Assembly (NCBI GenBank): GCA_037039685.1
Contig: JAWNGF010000016.1
Span: forward strand, 1 to 64,000
Reading direction: 5' to 3'
DNA from: Ceratobasidium sp. AG-K
Lineage: Eukaryota > Basidiomycota > Agaricomycetes > Cantharellales > Ceratobasidiaceae
DNA length: 64,000 nt
Every line of letters starts with the position of its first letter. Position 1 is the first letter of the stretch. This document shows positions 10,558 to 22,900 of the stretch, one piece after another. The notes under the pieces are model-generated. The model saw nothing but the letters and a program-made list of their open reading frames with translations, was not told the origin of the DNA and ran no database searches. Made by a program: the position numbers and the translations under genes.

Positions 10558-12135
10558 TTTTTCCAACTCGTTTCTCGGACGACTCGAATTAGATGCGACT
10601 GAATTGAGTCTTGTATCTTATATGCCTTCTAGTTGTATTTATGAGTCGAGTTGGTCTTTCTAATTATGCTATACACACCTTGTAATTCTACACCCTGTCG
10701 TCGACCATCGTCAGCGAGTCCTCACTTGAAGAGAAAACCTCGGATCAATCAGCCTGTGTGTACGCCAAAAAGGGCAACAAACGCCAACAAACGCTCTATA
10801 TTCTAGCTTGCATGCTCGTTCGTCAGTTCGGTTACGTGTGCGGTTGTGGTACTGGTGAGCTCGATGGAAGCGAGATCTGGAGCTGTTTGTCTGTGTTGAT
10901 GTGGTGAGAACTCACGTGCAACTCTTTTCTGATTAAGTTTCCTCCAGGTCTGCCACTCATGGTCGCCGAGCACAATACCCGATAAAGAGACGACTGCATT
11001 GTCAACCGGAGAAAGCTTAGCCAAGCTCCCATAACACGTTATTCACAGACCGATGCTATCAATTTGATTTGTTCTTTGCCACACTGAGCCTGTCCTATCT
11101 TTGTCACTTCGAATTTGAAGGGTGGCGAACCATAACCTAGACCGTGTACAACTTTGTTCATTCGCCCCCTACATCTCGAAGGCGTTCTTTTACCATGCCC
11201 TACCTTTCTCAATGGATACGCCTTGGCATCGAATACTACGGTCTTCCGTTAAGCTCTCAAATGGTTTCTTAGTGGCGTTGACACACAGTCTTCAGGCTGG
11301 TTCGGAGTTTACTCTATCAGTGAACGGATCTACCTTCTTGGTATCGCCTGTGGAAACTTGGAGCTTTGCAAAGGTTGACAATAGCTGGTCCTTACGGTTT
11401 CCTACTTACATTGCGGAACTTGTTCGCGTCGTCTTGAATGCCATTAGGATAGCGATTACTGGATAGGCGGTCCAGGTATGTGATCGTTGCTTAATCAAGT
11501 AATTCAACCAATGGCACAATCTATGACTCGTCGCATACTTAAGGGTAAGGGTGACGTATTTGGGTGGTTTCATGAATATACCCATAATTTCTACACTCGA
11601 CGTATATTCGAAGGCGGAATGCTTGATTGCTTCATGCTGTACATGGATTTACTCACAGGGTTGCGCATCTAGCCAATAGCGTCGCGCTTCCATGACTGAT
11701 TGAGAGTTGAAATAATCGATGGTTGGCTTGACCTTTTCAAAGTGTCTTGTCAGCCTCGTCAAAGGGAGAAATATGTCCCGTTTCTAGCTCGAGTTCCGGC
11801 CTTCATGAAGGAAATTGAGGAAGATGATCATGCACTCACTTTCAGTCTATCGGGGCGGCAATCCCATATACGGTTGTCAGCGGGGATAAACATTCCCTCC
11901 GCGATCTATCTCCCCGGAAGCTGACGGAAGATTATGGCGAAGCCAAGGTCAGTCATCTGTTCTCGCAATCGGGGATGTTGTGCTCACCGAGCAGCCCTAC
12001 AGGCACTCGGGTTTCATATCCCATCAGCGAATACTTACCCTGCCTTCGCTGACTATAAGACGGGAACAAGTAAACTGGGATCCGACATGCTCCACTGCAA
12101 ATTTGTAGCTTTTAAGCATACTTCAACTGGCCAAC
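10558..12135. other. long intergenic stretch, possible decayed gene
   Basis: Plus-strand frames at 11122-11466, 11487-11672 and 11700-11924 follow one another and could be remnants of one gene. They match no domain I know and I could not splice them into one reading frame. A TATA-like tataaga at 12054-12060 belongs to the protease gene that follows. Confidence 0.35.
12054..12060 (+). promoter_or_regulatory. TATA-like box of the first subtilase gene
   Basis: The sequence tataaga lies 76 bp upstream of the start codon at 12136, a usual place for a core promoter element in fungi. Position and sequence are the only evidence. Confidence 0.4.
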
Positions 12136-13730
12136 ATGTTCACTTCCGCCGCCGCCGTCCTCGCTCTTTCTGTCGTGGCCTCGGCCGCCCCTGCTGCCGT
12201 CCCAATCACCAAGTACGCTGGCTCAACTAAAGCGGACTCGTATATTGTCAAGCTCAAGGACGGCGTCTCCAAGTCGTCGCATATCGCCCGCCTGCTGTCC
12301 GAGATACAAGGCAAAGACTCTTCGATCACTTACAAGGTTGGTTGCACGCATATACTATATCGAATCACGCTAAGTTCCCTCCGCAGTGGGACTACGGTAA
12401 CGTGATCAACGGATATGCTGGTGTTCTCAAAGGCTCTGTTCTTGAATTCGTTCGCAAGTCGTCTGATGTCGAGTATATCGAGGCGTATGTCATAGTTTTC
12501 GTATATTGCCCAATGGCATTGACACTAGTCTCTGTTCAACTATTGCCAGCGATACCATCTGGCAGCTCGAATATGAAGGAGCTCCTGCGGGAGAGTTCGA
12601 GGAGCGCTCCGAGCCCGGTGAGCCTGCATTTGCCAGCCTTGCTGCTCGTGCAACGGGAGGTTCTGGTGTTGTCGTCTACGGCATTGACACAGGTGAGTAT
12701 ACTGTCATTAAGTATTGCCTGAATATCAAATTATAACATATGATAGGTATTTACACTGCCCACTCTGCGTTTGGTGGCCGTGCGTCTTGGGGTGCTACTT
12801 ATGGAGGCTACGCCAGCGCCGACGGCAATGGCCACGGAACACGTATGTAGCAACGCTTGAATCTATAAAATCTGGTGAACTAAATCATGCCATTTTAGAC
12901 ACTGCGGGTACTGCCGTAGGAACGACCTATGGTATTGCCACCCAAGCAACCGTTGTTGCTGTCAAGGTCTGCTCTGACAGTGGCTCGTGCGCCACCTCGG
13001 ACATCGTTTCTGGCGTCAACTATGCCTATGCGCAATTCAAAGCTAATGGCAAGCCCTCCGGTTAGTACGTTTCACTGGCAACATCGACACCCGGTCGCTA
13101 CAACACTTATTTTCAGTCGCTACCATGTCACTTGGAGGTAGCGCTTCCACTGCCATCGATAGCGTTGTTTCCACTGCGATCACCGGTGGTCTCCACTTTA
13201 CCATCGCCGCTGGTAACAGCAACGTCGACGCTTCCAGCACCTCTCCAGCTCGCGTCGCTGCTGCAAACACCGTTGGAGCTATTGACAGCAGCAATGCTAA
13301 GGCCTCGTTCTCCAACTACGGCTGTGAGTAAAAACAATCTATATTCGAAACGAAAGTTAATTAGGTTTATTTCGCTAGCCGTGCTCGACGTCTGGGCTCC
13401 TGGTGTCAGTATCCTATCCGCATATATCGGCAGCACCACCGCCACCGCTCGTCTTTCTGGAACTTCCATGGCCACCCCCTACGTCGCCGGCATTTTGGCC
13501 TATGTTCTTAGCGAGTACGGTCAGGTCACTCCGGTAAGCTACTTAGCCTGGGTAGGTGGGGTATGATCATTCATGCACTCTATTTAGGCTTCGCTCAGCG
13601 CCTCGCTCAAGTCGCACGCCCAGGCCGTTGTCACTGGCACACCTGCTGGTACTACGTAAGTTACGGTTATTCAAAACTAAGCTAAAGCTAACACGGGATT
13701 TGCAGTAACCTCAAAGCGACCTTGTGGTAA
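12136..13730 (+). CDS. secreted subtilisin-like serine protease (S8, proteinase K type), intact copy
   Basis: Nine exons (12136-12336, 12387-12484, 12550-12692, 12747-12842, 12899-13060, 13117-13323, 13379-13533, 13588-13655, 13706-13730) give 384 residues. A signal peptide (about residues 1-18) is followed by an I9-type inhibitor propeptide with SYIVKLKDGVS and NGYAGVL. The catalytic domain has Asp146 in YGIDTG, His177 in GNGHGTHTAGT, oxyanion Asn267 in AAGNSN and Ser332 in SGTSMATP, so all active-site residues are present. The length fits proteinase K-like fungal subtilases (about 380-400). It should be secreted as a zymogen and activated by loss of the propeptide. A second copy lies tail to tail at 14361-15887; this copy has one intron more (12693-12746). 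Confidence 0.93.
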
Positions 13731-14360
13731 ACTGACGAAAACCAATTGCTCTCGAGTTTGGGCCACAGGGGGATGAAACAATCGAGTGTATGCGCGTTTG
13801 ATTCAATAAATTTGACTATTTTGACAATCCACTTGATTCATATATGAGTAATACTAAGATCTCCTGGATATTTCCCACAAGCGTCAGAAATTCGGAGTGC
13901 GGATTAGTTGTGATGTAGTACTTGGACTTTTATTAGATATCATAGCCCGGTGAGACGTTTTATCGAGATGCTTCGTTACGCACCTGATATTAACAATCAA
14001 TGTGTGACATACAATACAAATCGGGCTGTTGCCAGCTAGGTTTCACTCCAAGGAACTCCAGAAGTTTATCGTGGATGCACTAGAATATTGACACTTTCAT
14101 ACTTTGATTACGGTATTTTCGACCTTGGATCCACGCACTGTGAGACTGGGAATAGGGCAGTTCTGTCTAGTTTGTCTCCTTGGATTTAGGATAAAGGGAC
14201 CCTAATTTTTGCCGGACGAGGGTCAGAGAAACAAATCACACTAGACAAGTCCGATAGGAGAACGAAGTATATTCATAGCATGTAAATTCTTTTGTACAGC
14301 AGATGTACGTTATTTTCAACCGGCCAAATATCGAACTGCAGGACAGTCTTCGACCAACGT
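13731..14360. other. AT-rich spacer between two tail-to-tail protease genes
   Basis: It holds the 3' UTRs of both protease genes. I saw no open gene and no terminal inverted repeats or other sign of a mobile element. Confidence 0.45.
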
Positions 14361-15887
14361 TTACCAGGCACGGGCCTTGAGGTTGCTGGATTGAAGGAAT
14401 ATTGTCAGAATAATAAGTGAGAAAGGATCAACGAAAGCTTACGTAGTGCCAGAAGGAGCACCAGTAACGATGGCCTGGGCGTTCGACTTGAGAGCAGAGG
14501 CAAGTGCAGCCTAGAGGTGTGGATGGTAAGCCCGAATATTACTTTCATAAATTCCATGGCACTTACGGGGGAGGAGTTGCCTTTGTTGCCGATGACGACA
14601 GCAAGAATGCCAGCGACAGCAGGGGTGGCCATGGAAGTACCAGAGATGGTGTTGGCGGCCGAGTTGCTTCCGATCCAGGCGCTGCGAACGTTGACACCGA
14701 GCGCCCATACGTCGAGGGCAGCTATCGCAAAACTGGTGGTGAGCACTATTACGTAATTGATTAATTAATCGAAATGCACATACGACCGTAGTTGGAGAAC
14801 GAGGCCTTGCGGTTGGAGCTGTCGACGGCACCGACGGTAATGGCCGCAGCAACGCGAGCAGGAGAAGTGTTAGCAGCGTTGACGTTGCTGTTTCCGGCGG
14901 CAACGGTGAAGTGAACACCGCGGCTGATTCCGGCGGACACGGCAGAGTCGATGGCGGTATCAGTGGGGCCACCGAGGGACATGGTGGCGACTGCGGGTCA
15001 TGTGAGTCCAAGTTTTGGGGCATCAATATTAAATTGATCGCTTACTCGAGGGACGACCAGAGGAGCCGGCCTGGGTGACGGCATAGTTGACACCAGCGAT
15101 GATAGCGGAGCTTGGGCACTGGCCGGCATCGGAGCAGACCTTGACGGCGATGATATTCGCGGCGGTAGCGGGGCCAAAGCCAGATCCACCAACGGTGCCA
15201 GCGGTGTCTTGGGGGCAGCGTTAGTGTAGGTACAATTGGGGGATTAGGGGAAACTCACGGGTTCCGTGGCCGTTACCGTCGCGGCTGGCGTAGCCTCCGA
15301 AGGTAGCACCCCAAGTGGCACGTCCACCGAAGGAAGTGTGCGTGGTGAGGATACCAGTGTCGATACCGTAGACGTCCACGCCTCCGCCATTGGCGGCACG
15401 GCCCATAGTTCAGTAGCCTCCGGCTCGGCATGGCGGGCACCGAGGACCTCGTCGCCCTGCTCCCACTCAATCTGGTAGATGGTATCACTATGGAAGCAAC
15501 GGTTAGACTGGTGTCTAAAAATGTGGAAAGATATCGTACGCCTGGATGTACTCGACATCGGAAGATCGGCGGATGAATTCAAGGATCGGTCCCTTGAGCA
15601 CGCCTGCGTATCCGTTAAAGACGCTCTCGTACTAGAAAAACGTCAGCGTACAAGTACTGTTTGTGAACGATGCAAGTACGTACCTTGTAGATGACCTTGG
15701 AGTCCTGGCTGCCAATGTATTCCAAGAGGCGGGCGATGTGCGAGTTCTTGGAGACGCCGTCCTTGAGCTTGATGATATAGGTATCGGCTTGGGTAGGACC
15801 AGCGAGCTTGGTGATCGGGATGGCGGCAGGAGCGGCGAACACCGGGGCAATCAAGGCGGCGGCAGCGACAGCGACGAAGGACTTCAT
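14361..15887 (-). pseudogene. secreted subtilisin-like protease, copy with a one-base frame disruption
   Basis: Eight minus-strand exons (15684-15887, 15540-15631, 15259-15487, 15046-15207, 14784-14990, 14567-14721, 14443-14510, 14361-14385) mirror the intact copy; exon lengths of 162, 207, 155, 68 and 25 nt are identical. Signal peptide, I9 propeptide and the motifs YGIDTG, GNGHGT/HTAGT, AAGNSN and SGTSMATP are all readable. The third exon is 229 nt, while the flanking splice phases need one more base. The frame changes between the propeptide end (EPEAT) and MGRAANGG, near 15400-15415. No GT-AG intron there repairs it. It is either a sequencing error or a recent pseudogene, since everything else is preserved. 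It lacks the intron that the other copy has inside the Asp loop. Confidence 0.8.
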
Positions 15888-17033
15888 GACTGGAAAGATG
15901 TTGGGTGGTTGAGAAGAGCCGGTTGAGACCAATGAGCAGCCGATAGAACCGATTGCTGTGAGGAAGCAGGTCGTGAGTACCGTCCTTTTATTCAATGTTC
16001 GAGCTTGTGCGCCAAGTCGAATTCAAGGCGGGACCATACGCTCTGGCGGCGTTATCTGGTCCAAGGCAACAATATTCCAAAGCGACTACATGGCGCGAGT
16101 GATGCGAATCCCTGGGTGCAGGTCGGCTGCCCAGTGTCATTGGACACCCTTTCGAAGCCGCCAAGTGCAAGTCACTATGGGAAAGGCGGACGAGACCTCG
16201 TGGTCAGCAATCCTGAACGACGCTCGACAATGGGTCAAGAATAGGACGCACATGATTCACAGGACTTACTCCCTCTACTTTTGGTGGGTAGCGTCTTCTG
16301 GAGGAGTACAGCGTGCACGGCTGTCCCTTCATTAGCCTTGTTTGACTCACGAGTAACCTCGGGATCAGGTCACATGGGAATATTGCCTTATCAATGGCGG
16401 TTCGTATCGAGCCCGGCTTCACATGGCAGATTGACTTCTGATATTGACGCGAACCCGAGGCTGTTTCTTTGCAGGTGCTCGAACCGACTGATATGGTATT
16501 TCATTGATCGTTCAATTGTTGCCGGCTTGGCTGGCCGCTTCTTCGAGTCCGAACCACGCGAAACGTAGAGGCGGAGGTGTCAAGGTAGATAGATATTGAC
16601 AAAGCCTAAGAAGTATTCCCAAGAGTATGCACCGCGCGAAAGGTGAGTCGGTGAGATAATATCTGACGAGAGAGCCGCGTTTGGGATTCTGGTAGTTAGT
16701 TGATCGCAAGGTCACAAGGGGGATTTCGGCTTTAGACAAGGGATATTTCGGGGTTTCCACAATAAGCGAGTACTGGAGTTATATGGCTCGGGTGTGCTAG
16801 AAAACGGACAAGAGGGGCATGATCATGGTAAATCATTGGCTTGGCTGTTCGCAGAGCTGGAAATTTCGGCGGAATGACCCAGGAAAGCGCCTGGCGCTTA
16901 GTGACGTCAAGCTGCACGGACCACAGGTCCTTCATCTGCGCTCGCCAACCACCACGACCAAGTTCACATTGCACATTGCTGGGAGAAAAAATAAAGCAGC
17001 GGCGCCGAACCGTCGTTGCTCAAGAGTCCAACC
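15888..17033. other. intergenic, divergent promoters
   Basis: This separates the minus-strand protease start from the next plus-strand gene. An A/T-rich aataaaagg (reverse complement) lies about 100 bp upstream of the protease start. No other gene was recognised. Confidence 0.4.
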
Positions 17034-18203
17034 ATGTTTAGGGGTGCAGGTAAATTGTTTTGGCGTTTTCCGAAGTCCGTTATTTATTGATGTTGTGCCC
17101 ACATGAAGCTTGGTTCAGCCCTTCGGTTCCTCGGCACATTCGGCGACAGTGGGGTATGTGTACAGATCGTTCCGCGCGAACCATCAATGAATGTTTTGCC
17201 GTGTGTTACTAGTGAGATATGGAGGGAAAAAAGCGGGCCGCGGGCGGGATGGGATCCGCCGTCGACTTTGGTATTGCTTCTGCAATGGTCCGGACGACCC
17301 AAAGCTAGTAGAGTGAGTATGTCAAGAGGTTTGTATGATACAACACTCAATGGCGTTAGGAAACTGAAGTGTGAGATCCCGGGGATTAGTGGTACGTTCT
17401 CCTGATTGAATGCCTTCACCATAAAAATGACCTCATTTTACTAGCCATATCACGCGTTGTGGGTACTTGAGAGCGTAAAGCTCGGGAGAGCGCTTTCGAT
17501 GCAAGACTATATAATTGATGGTATATTTGGTCTCCCTCGAAAAATGATATCCTTGAACTAATCAGATATGCTCGATAGAACCTCTCCAACCTGGCCTCGA
17601 CATTGTCCTACAGAGTCCCAAGAGGAAACCACGTGCCTTGACGTTCAATCCTTCGATCTCCTCAAGCCCCTACACGATCGGCACTACCAGTGATGACCAG
17701 GATTCGTCTATTCTCGACTTTACATATCGGGATGGAGACACGACCATCGACAGCGGTGATTTCGACGAACTGTTTCAGAGTCCGAGTCGGCTTCTTGACT
17801 TTCGAAAAGACCGAGACAACGCGTCGCTTTCCTGGGACATCACTCCATCGTTGACGTATGAATTCAACGACGAGGAGATGGACAAGTCTCAAGTGGAGAT
17901 GTTGATAGACACCGAAGAATCACCAACGGTGAAAGATTTATCAGATTGGTCCGAAATGACATTAGCGGCGAGGTGAGTTTCGTGCCGTGTCTGGTAGCCT
18001 GTTATAGATATACTAACAGCGTCCTCAGCAACCCGACTCGTCAATCCCCCGCGACGCTCGAATTGGATGCTTCGGCTGTATTATCCAGCCTTTCCTCTTT
18101 ATACCCGCATGCACTTGCGAATTCGACGGGATTTGTCCCAAATCTCGAGTATGGTGGCAAACCCTTCGCGGCCATTCGGAAAACCGAGTTGAAGAAGACT
18201 TAG
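17034..18203 (+). CDS. unknown protein assembled from many small exons
   Basis: I could join exons 17034-17049, 17109-17153, 17213-17312, 17360-17391, 17445-17458, 17566-17972 and 18029-18203 into one frame of 262 residues, with GT-AG borders throughout. The N-terminal part is basic and holds the short cysteine-containing motif LWYCFCNGPDDPKLV. The middle has a basic stretch, SPKRKPRAL. The rest is acidic and Ser/Asp-rich, likely disordered. I recognise no family. A basic patch followed by an acidic low-complexity tail would suit a nuclear protein, which is only a guess. The last two exons are secure; the donor at 17458 (gtgggt) is the weakest call. Confidence 0.45.
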
Positions 18204-19918
18204 GGTGTCCAAGGGTTATATGTTTTTTTTTTTTTTTTGGTAGCCATGTTCCCGTTTTCGGTATCGTGGTTTCCGCTGTACTAGTTATGGTTGTTCGCTA
18301 AGCGCTTGATACCCTACTTCAAGTAATTGTCCTATTTATACTTGTAACACCTTACTAGTCGTTCGAGCTCTTCGTCAATCGGCAATAATAAGCGTGGGGC
18401 TGTTTCAAATCTTAGTGTCCTCATAACCCTTTGTATTGTAGCCACGAATACAAGGTGGCTAGGCGCTAACGTACCAGCATTCACACGAATATTAATGAGA
18501 GCTCCACACAATTTACCATCGCCCCACCGAAACGCCATTCAAGCGACCACAGGAATGACCCCGTTGAAGACTTTGCGCTCCCTTCCAGTCGTTTACCCGT
18601 ACGGATTGTTTGTAGGAGATTGCTTTATGGATTTACAGCGTAATTGTCGTAGTGATATCAATTAAAGCGAGGCCAGCGAGGTTACGGTCATACCCAAGTT
18701 TGTTGGAATTATTGTGTTATGGACTCTGATGTTTTCCAGACCCCAGCTACTCGTTCAGGCTCTGGCATGAGTCAAATACAACTGATGCCAGTGCCTGTAA
18801 TTCGGGCTCCTATAGGCACTGCAGATACCCTCCATATTTTTTCTGTCTCAAGAGAGGCGTTCACCAATGCGCAAATGGTCTTCAGAAATGACTCGGCGAT
18901 CCAGATTAATGTTTCAGACTGGCCCACCCACCCCACATGAGCTTAGCTCGGGCTCAAGGTACCTGTATATAGCGAGATTTTGAAAGACGACTTTGAGCTT
19001 GAACCTGTACTAACCCGGTGTCATGCACTGCGTGTTCATGTACGATATACTTCCATTCCCGGGCATCCGCTATTTCAAGTGGTTGTCAGGAGTACTGCTA
19101 TCAGGCAATGCCGTTCCACGCACACGGAGAGTATTAGTAGAGCAGAATAATGGAATAGCCTATGATAGGTTGGTCTGTTTCATATTGGATAGGTCGGGTG
19201 CGCTCTGAGAGTGCTCCTATAAATCCGCTTTGCCAGGTAGCTTGTTTGTCCCGCATTTATGACTAACTTCTCGCTAATTTTAGTTCACATTTGACTGAGT
19301 AAAAGTGCTTGGATATACTCGCACTTGGTCAAATGGGATGCCACACCCCACCATTTAGTAGCGTGTGATCAAGCACATGATATTTCCACTCGGAACGCCT
19401 TATGCATCCCCGGAACCACTCGTGACATCCACTCGCATACTTCAGTGTACGAGCTGGCAGTTGAGTAAAGGAGGCATGAGGTGACGAGAGCGACTGACTT
19501 TGGTCCCGTCTTTCCCGCGCTGATCCTCTGTCACTCGCGATGGCCGAGTCCATCCAGGTCTGGCGCAACGGGATGCACGATCGATCATGGCCAAGAATAC
19601 GCACTTCACGTCGGAACTGGAGCGGCTTCGATTCACATGGTATGGCACAATTCAACTTGTAGCGAGAGGTAGCTTATTGGCTAGATCTGACTACCTGTTC
19701 AAGCGGAGTGCGGATGCATGAGGAGGTTGTATCATGAAACTTCATTACAGGGGAAACACCAAAACTCGGTTGCTAGCTACAGTTCAAAAATGGACACACA
19801 AGAGCTGAGGCGAAAGGGAGAATTGCGAACGGACGAACAGTGTATGACAGAAGATGTTGGGTAATGGCAGGACGGCAATCTGAAGACCCCACACAAAATG
19901 GGAGATATGCGATAGCTC
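18204..19918. other. intergenic, no gene recognised
   Basis: A 1.7-kb stretch between the unknown gene and the 3' end of the first NLR gene. It contains a run of 17 T at about 18221-18237. Short frames on both strands have no domain or splice support. Confidence 0.4.
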
Positions 19919-22900
19919 TCACGAAGCTGGCCCCCTCAATGCATCATAGCACTTGCCCCACCGATCCCCCAGCAGCGAGGCGCTATCGATGCGGACCGTG
20001 CAGCTTCTGCCCATTACGATGTGGCTAGCGGCACGGGGTAACGCAATCTTGTGGCGGAGGTCGGACGGCACCCAGACTACCCGCTGGGAGTTGGAGTCAA
20101 TCAGCCACCCGTCGTCGTTGATATACCAGTCGTGATATGATGGGGGGTTTGGGTGCACGGTAGATGCTACGTCCCAGACTCGAACCATGCCGTTAGCCCA
20201 ACCAGTGATGACACGCGTACCGTCGGGAGAGAGCACAACACGCTCCACGTCCCCACCATACTCCCGAAGTGGGCCAGCTATGAACTTCCCGCTCTGTGCT
20301 TCCCACAAGTACACCGTTCCATCACGGAAGATGGAGGCGGCGCTCGTCCCATCAGGCGAGAGGGTGAGCGACCAGATCTTGTCGGTAGGTCCGGAGAAAG
20401 GGCCATGCAGCACCACACCGTCGCCCGCGTCCAGCACTAAGACTATGGAGAGCATCGAAGCAGACACTACGCGCGTTCCATCGGGTGAGAACACCACACA
20501 GCGGACGAAGCTAGTATGAGCGTCGGACGTCCAGATCAGGTTGCCGTCGGTGGCATCCCACATTCGCACCGTGGTGTCTGCGGAACCGGAAACGATACGA
20601 GCACCATCATGCGAGAAGGCGATGGATAGGACTTCCTCGGTGTGGCCGATTAATGGCTCTGTGACGGGTGAACCAGTTGTAGAGTTCCAGAGACGAATGG
20701 TGGCGTCATCGGACCCGGATGCAATTTTGCTTCCATCCGGCGAAAACGTGACTGAGAAGACCCAATCGGTATGGCCTTCAAACGGACCAGCGAGTAGAGC
20801 GCTGGTGGACGCGTCCCATGCGCGCAGGGTGCCATCAGAACAGCCAGACACGATGCGCGCCCCGTCCGGCGCGAACGCGACCGAGAGGACCGTGCCCGTG
20901 TGGCCTGTGAGCGGACCGGCGACGAGTGCGCCGCTGCGCGTGTCCCAGATGCAGACCGTATGGTCCATCGAGCCGGATGCAGCGCGTGCACCGTCTAGCG
21001 AGAAGGCGACGCATTGTATCCCATCGGTGTGTCCCGAAGCCAGCTCGCCGCCGGCTGCACCATCGCGCGCGTCCCACACGCAGATTGTACCGTCATTGGA
21101 TCCAGAGTAAACCCGCGTACCGTCCGCGGAGAATAGAACTACGTTCACATAGTCACGGTGTCCATCGAATGGCCCGGCGAGCAGTCGCCCGTCGTGAGAG
21201 TCCCATACGCAAACGGTGTGATCAAATGACCCAGACGCAACTCGGGTGCCGTCAGGCGAGAACGCAACTGACCTGACCCGATCTGTATGTCCCTCGAACG
21301 GGCCAGCCACCACCTCACCACTATGCGAATCCCACACTCGCACGGTACGATCGCGAGAGCTTGATACGATACGCTGTCCATCGGGGGAGAACGCAATGCA
21401 GTCGATCCAATCGGTGTGCCCGACGAATGGACTGGCAGTTGTGGCACATGTCTCAGGGTCCCATACTCGGATGGTGCGGTCGTCGGAGCCAGACGCGATG
21501 TGTTTGCCGTCTGGCGAGAATACGACCGACATTACTGCCTCTTGATGTCCCTCGAATGACTTGCCGAGCCAGGTTCCGTTGAGACCATCCCACATGCGCA
21601 TTGTATGGTCTTCCGATCCAGAAACAAGGAAGGAGCCATCGGGAGAGAATGCGAGACCTGCGACTATTTTGGTATGGCCGTGAAGCGGGCCCGCTAACAT
21701 GCTTCCTGTGTCGGCGTTCCAGATGATAATGCCGAAATCGGGAGACCCAGATCCAGTCGCAATGCGTGCGCCATCAGGAGAGATGGCGATGGACCAGACT
21801 GAACCCTGGTGTCCGCGAAGCGGTTCAATGGCTTGAGTGCCTTTTGACAGGCCCCAGATCGCTACCGTCCCATCTGACAGGCCAGAAACAACTCTCTTGC
21901 CGTCTGGTGAGAGTGCCATTGTGTGGACGGGTGATCCAGCTGACCATGACGCTAGCGCGGCTTTCCCTCTTGACATCATCATCGTACCCTCCACTGCAAC
22001 CAGTCCGCGTGTTAAAGGCCAATAATTCAACCAAACATGACTTTGCTTCGAGGTAAAAGGCAGTACCGATAGGTAGATGTGGGGAGTGCTGAGTGAGACC
22101 TTGTTGGCGGCGAACGAGGTAACAAAGTTGCGCGCGTCGTGCACAAATTGGTGGGTCTCCGCTCGTTCGTCGGATTTCTATCGTATCTCAGTATATGGCA
22201 TTTCAGATAGTACGAACTCTAACTCACCGGTAGCCAGATCAGGACCTGAGTCAAGGTGGTCTCCGCATGACTCATCCATCCTTTTAGGTTCAGTGCCTCC
22301 ATCCAGAAAAGAAAGCGATGTTTTAGGAACTCCTCTAGCAAACTGTTCATCTCTGTCGAAATCTCCGTATGGATCAGGTGGTCTCCCCAGTATCTGCATG
22401 CATATGATAATTCAGGGGATATCGACTGCTCGACTCGGGCTTGAAGGTCTGAAACGTCGCTGTCTAGTAGGTATGACGATGTCAGGTCACAGATGTTGAA
22501 CCGCAGCTGCTTCCCCATGATGATGAATGAACGGGAGGCAAGATACTCGTTGTGCTTTGTTTCGTCGCACACTAAATGGCCAGATCTTTTTGCACTGAGC
22601 AGGAAATCGGGGAACGACGCATGGAGAGCTGAGATCACCCGGTTTGCCCCCGAAACGTGAAGGACAGAGCGGAACGCCTCCAGTGCGATTTCAAGCTTTT
22701 GCGTGCTTTCGATGTTCAGTATCTTGGAGAGCGTGGAGGTGTCCAAAGGTTCGCGGGCGCAAATGATGGTCCACAGAACTCCACGCCTCATCTCTATCTC
22801 GTTGACACTAAGCACGTCATTCCTGAGTGCCTTTGCTAGGACCGTCGAATATATGTCATCCACTTCTTTATAGCTCCCTTGATCAGCGGTCGATGTTGCT

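Noticed and set aside
11122..11924. A chain of plus-strand frames that might form one gene
   Set aside because: No domain was recognised and no GT-AG joining gives a continuous frame; listed only as possible decayed sequence.
20541..21110. Open frames antisense to the WD40 arrays (also at 26570-27845)
   Set aside because: They follow the 129-nt periodicity of the WD40 repeats on the other strand, so they are by-products of repetitive coding sequence.
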